From Corynebacterium accolens (GTDB lineage: Bacteria; Actinomycetota; Actinomycetes; Mycobacteriales; Mycobacteriaceae), in assembly GCF_030515985.1 (NCBI RefSeq), contig NZ_CP100376.1:1218998-1225466 (forward strand): a stretch of DNA of 6,469 bases, given 5' to 3'. Position numbers and translations under genes: made by a program. Each line of letters starts with the position of its first letter. The stretch's first letter is position 1. Positions 5,946-6,469 of this stretch are shown piece by piece. Below the pieces are notes generated by a model, which saw only the letters and a list, made by a program, of their open reading frames with translations, did not search any database and had not been told where the DNA came from.

Positions 5946-6310
5946 GCGAGCTCCTTCAGTATGGAATCGAGATAGCCGTGGAGCTCCTCAGTGGAAAAGC
6001 CCTGGGCGCGGGCGAGGGTCGCCACGCGGCACAGGCGTTGCCGAACCTGCTGTTCTTGCGCCGCGGTGTGCGCGCCGGGACGGACGATCGATCCGGAGCG
6101 ACCCGCGGTTTCGACGAGGCCATCAGCAACGAGCAAGTCGTAGGCGTGTTTTACGGTGGCCGGGTTAATGCCAATATCCGCGGCGACCTGGCGCACGGGA
6201 TCGAGCTTGTCGCCGTCGAAAAGCTGCCCGCGGGCGATGGCCAGCACGATTTCATCGTGGATCTGCTGGAAGACCGGCGCATCCGCGTCAGGGTTGAGCG
6301 TGATAAGCAT
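5942..6310 (-). CDS. GntR-family transcriptional regulator, YtrA type
   Basis: A 122-residue DNA-binding repressor. Residues 9-80 form the GntR winged helix: PVFQQIHDEIVLAIARGQ (12-29), a LDPVRQVAADIGINPATVKHAY recognition region (about 41-62), and the wing GLVETAGRSGSIV (about 69-81). Only some 40 residues follow, too short for the usual FadR or HutC ligand domain, which places it in the YtrA subfamily. The normal LPS-x-R motif reads LDPVR. The gene has a perfect AAGGAGGT ribosome site 5 bases before ATG 6310 and leads a two-gene operon with the DUF1648/DUF5808 protein, so it probably controls its own operon through the two palindromes just upstream. The effector is unknown. Confidence 0.92.
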   Translation of the reverse strand: MLITLNPDADAPVFQQIHDEIVLAIARGQLFDGDKLDPVRQVAADIGINPATVKHAYDLLVADGLVETAGRSGSIVRPGAHTAAQEQQVRQRLCRVATLARAQGFSTEELHGYLDSILKELA

Positions 6311-6315
6311 GAGCT

Positions 6316-6323
6316 ACCTCCTT
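6316..6323 (-). promoter_or_regulatory. Strong ribosome binding site of the GntR gene
   Basis: AAGGAGGT on the minus strand stands 5 bases before ATG 6310. It fixes the start codon and predicts efficient translation. Confidence 0.9.
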
Positions 6324-6334
6324 CCAATAAGTTT

Positions 6335-6355
6335 TGTGCAACTAATAGTAGCACA
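6335..6355. promoter_or_regulatory. Candidate GntR operator O2 covering the -10 box
   Basis: TGTGC and GCACA are exact inverted arms separated by 11 bases, 21 in total. Within it, on the minus strand, TACTAT (6345-6350) preceded by TGC forms an extended -10 promoter element, with a start near 6338 and a leader of about 28 bases. A repressor bound here would block polymerase directly. Confidence 0.5.
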
Positions 6356-6358
6356 GTC

Positions 6359-6379
6359 TGTATTAGTGGAGGTAATACA
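6359..6379. promoter_or_regulatory. Candidate GntR operator O1 covering the -35 region
   Basis: TGTATTA and TAATACA are perfect 7-base inverted arms with a 7-base centre, 21 bases in total, the same length and TGT...ACA ends as the neighbouring palindrome 24 bases away. It spans the place where a -35 box would sit; the actual hexamer there (ACCTCC) is poor, consistent with dependence on the extended -10. Confidence 0.55.
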
Positions 6380-6395
6380 AAGCGGAGACTGGGGC

Positions 6396-6469
6396 CTAGA
6401 TATGCACCTGCGACGTGAGGCTGAGCTCTTTGCAGAAGCCCTCATTGTGGCTGACCAGCAAGTATGCAC
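6396..6469 (-). CDS. ABC ATPase, C-terminal end only
   Basis: The last 23 codons plus TAG of a minus-strand gene enter from the right edge. They read AYLLVSHNEGF followed by a short tail. The hydrophobic strand ending in SHN is the H-loop of ABC ATPases, and the short remainder is typical of the family's C-terminus, so this is probably the end of an ABC transporter or ABC-F-like ATPase. It lies 85 bases upstream of the GntR gene in the same direction, without a visible terminator, so read-through into the GntR operon is possible. Only the H-loop supports the call. Confidence 0.55.
   Translation of the reverse strand, partial: AYLLVSHNEGFCKELSLTSQVHI

Noticed and set aside
5313..5975. 220-codon plus-strand open frame
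   Set aside because: It is antisense to the DUF1648/DUF5808 gene, with a low-complexity polar translation and no start signals.

Overview
The window reads like an actinobacterial chromosome, most likely Corynebacterium. That is an inference from the moderately high GC, the product set, strong AAGGAGG-type ribosome sites on some genes, and one gene that looks leaderless. No marker in the window fixes the species.

Layout, left to right. (1) Positions 1-1042, minus strand: the two distal genes of an ABC transporter, a short ATPase (461-1042) followed by a membrane protein (464 down to the left edge) that runs off the window. They meet at an ATGA junction, but the membrane protein's reading frame does not match that ATG. 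(2) Positions 1043-1637: about 600 bases with no intact gene. It holds a probable leaderless promoter, a likely IS3-type transposase relic, and a long inverted repeat that can act as a two-way terminator. (3) Positions 1638-4824: a pyrimidine-nucleoside salvage divergon. cdd and nupC run leftward and deoA runs rightward from a shared 205-bp control region. NupC imports nucleosides, Cdd deaminates cytidine and deoxycytidine to uridine and deoxyuridine, and DeoA phosphorolyses pyrimidine nucleosides to base plus pentose-1-phosphate. (4) Positions 4821-6310, minus strand: a two-gene operon of a YtrA-type GntR repressor and a DUF1648/DUF5808 membrane protein joined by ATGA. Its 3' end overlaps the stop codon of deoA. 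(5) Positions 6396-6469, minus strand: the last codons of another ABC ATPase.

The most interesting signals are regulatory. In front of the GntR gene lie two 21-bp palindromes of the same architecture (TGTnn-N11-nnACA), one over the -10 box and one over the -35 region. Between cdd and deoA, two divergent promoters appear to share one AT-rich -10 patch, with an 8-bp inverted repeat spaced about three helical turns apart around them. I did not find a clear undescribed system. The GntR plus DUF1648/DUF5808 pair is the least characterised functional module here.
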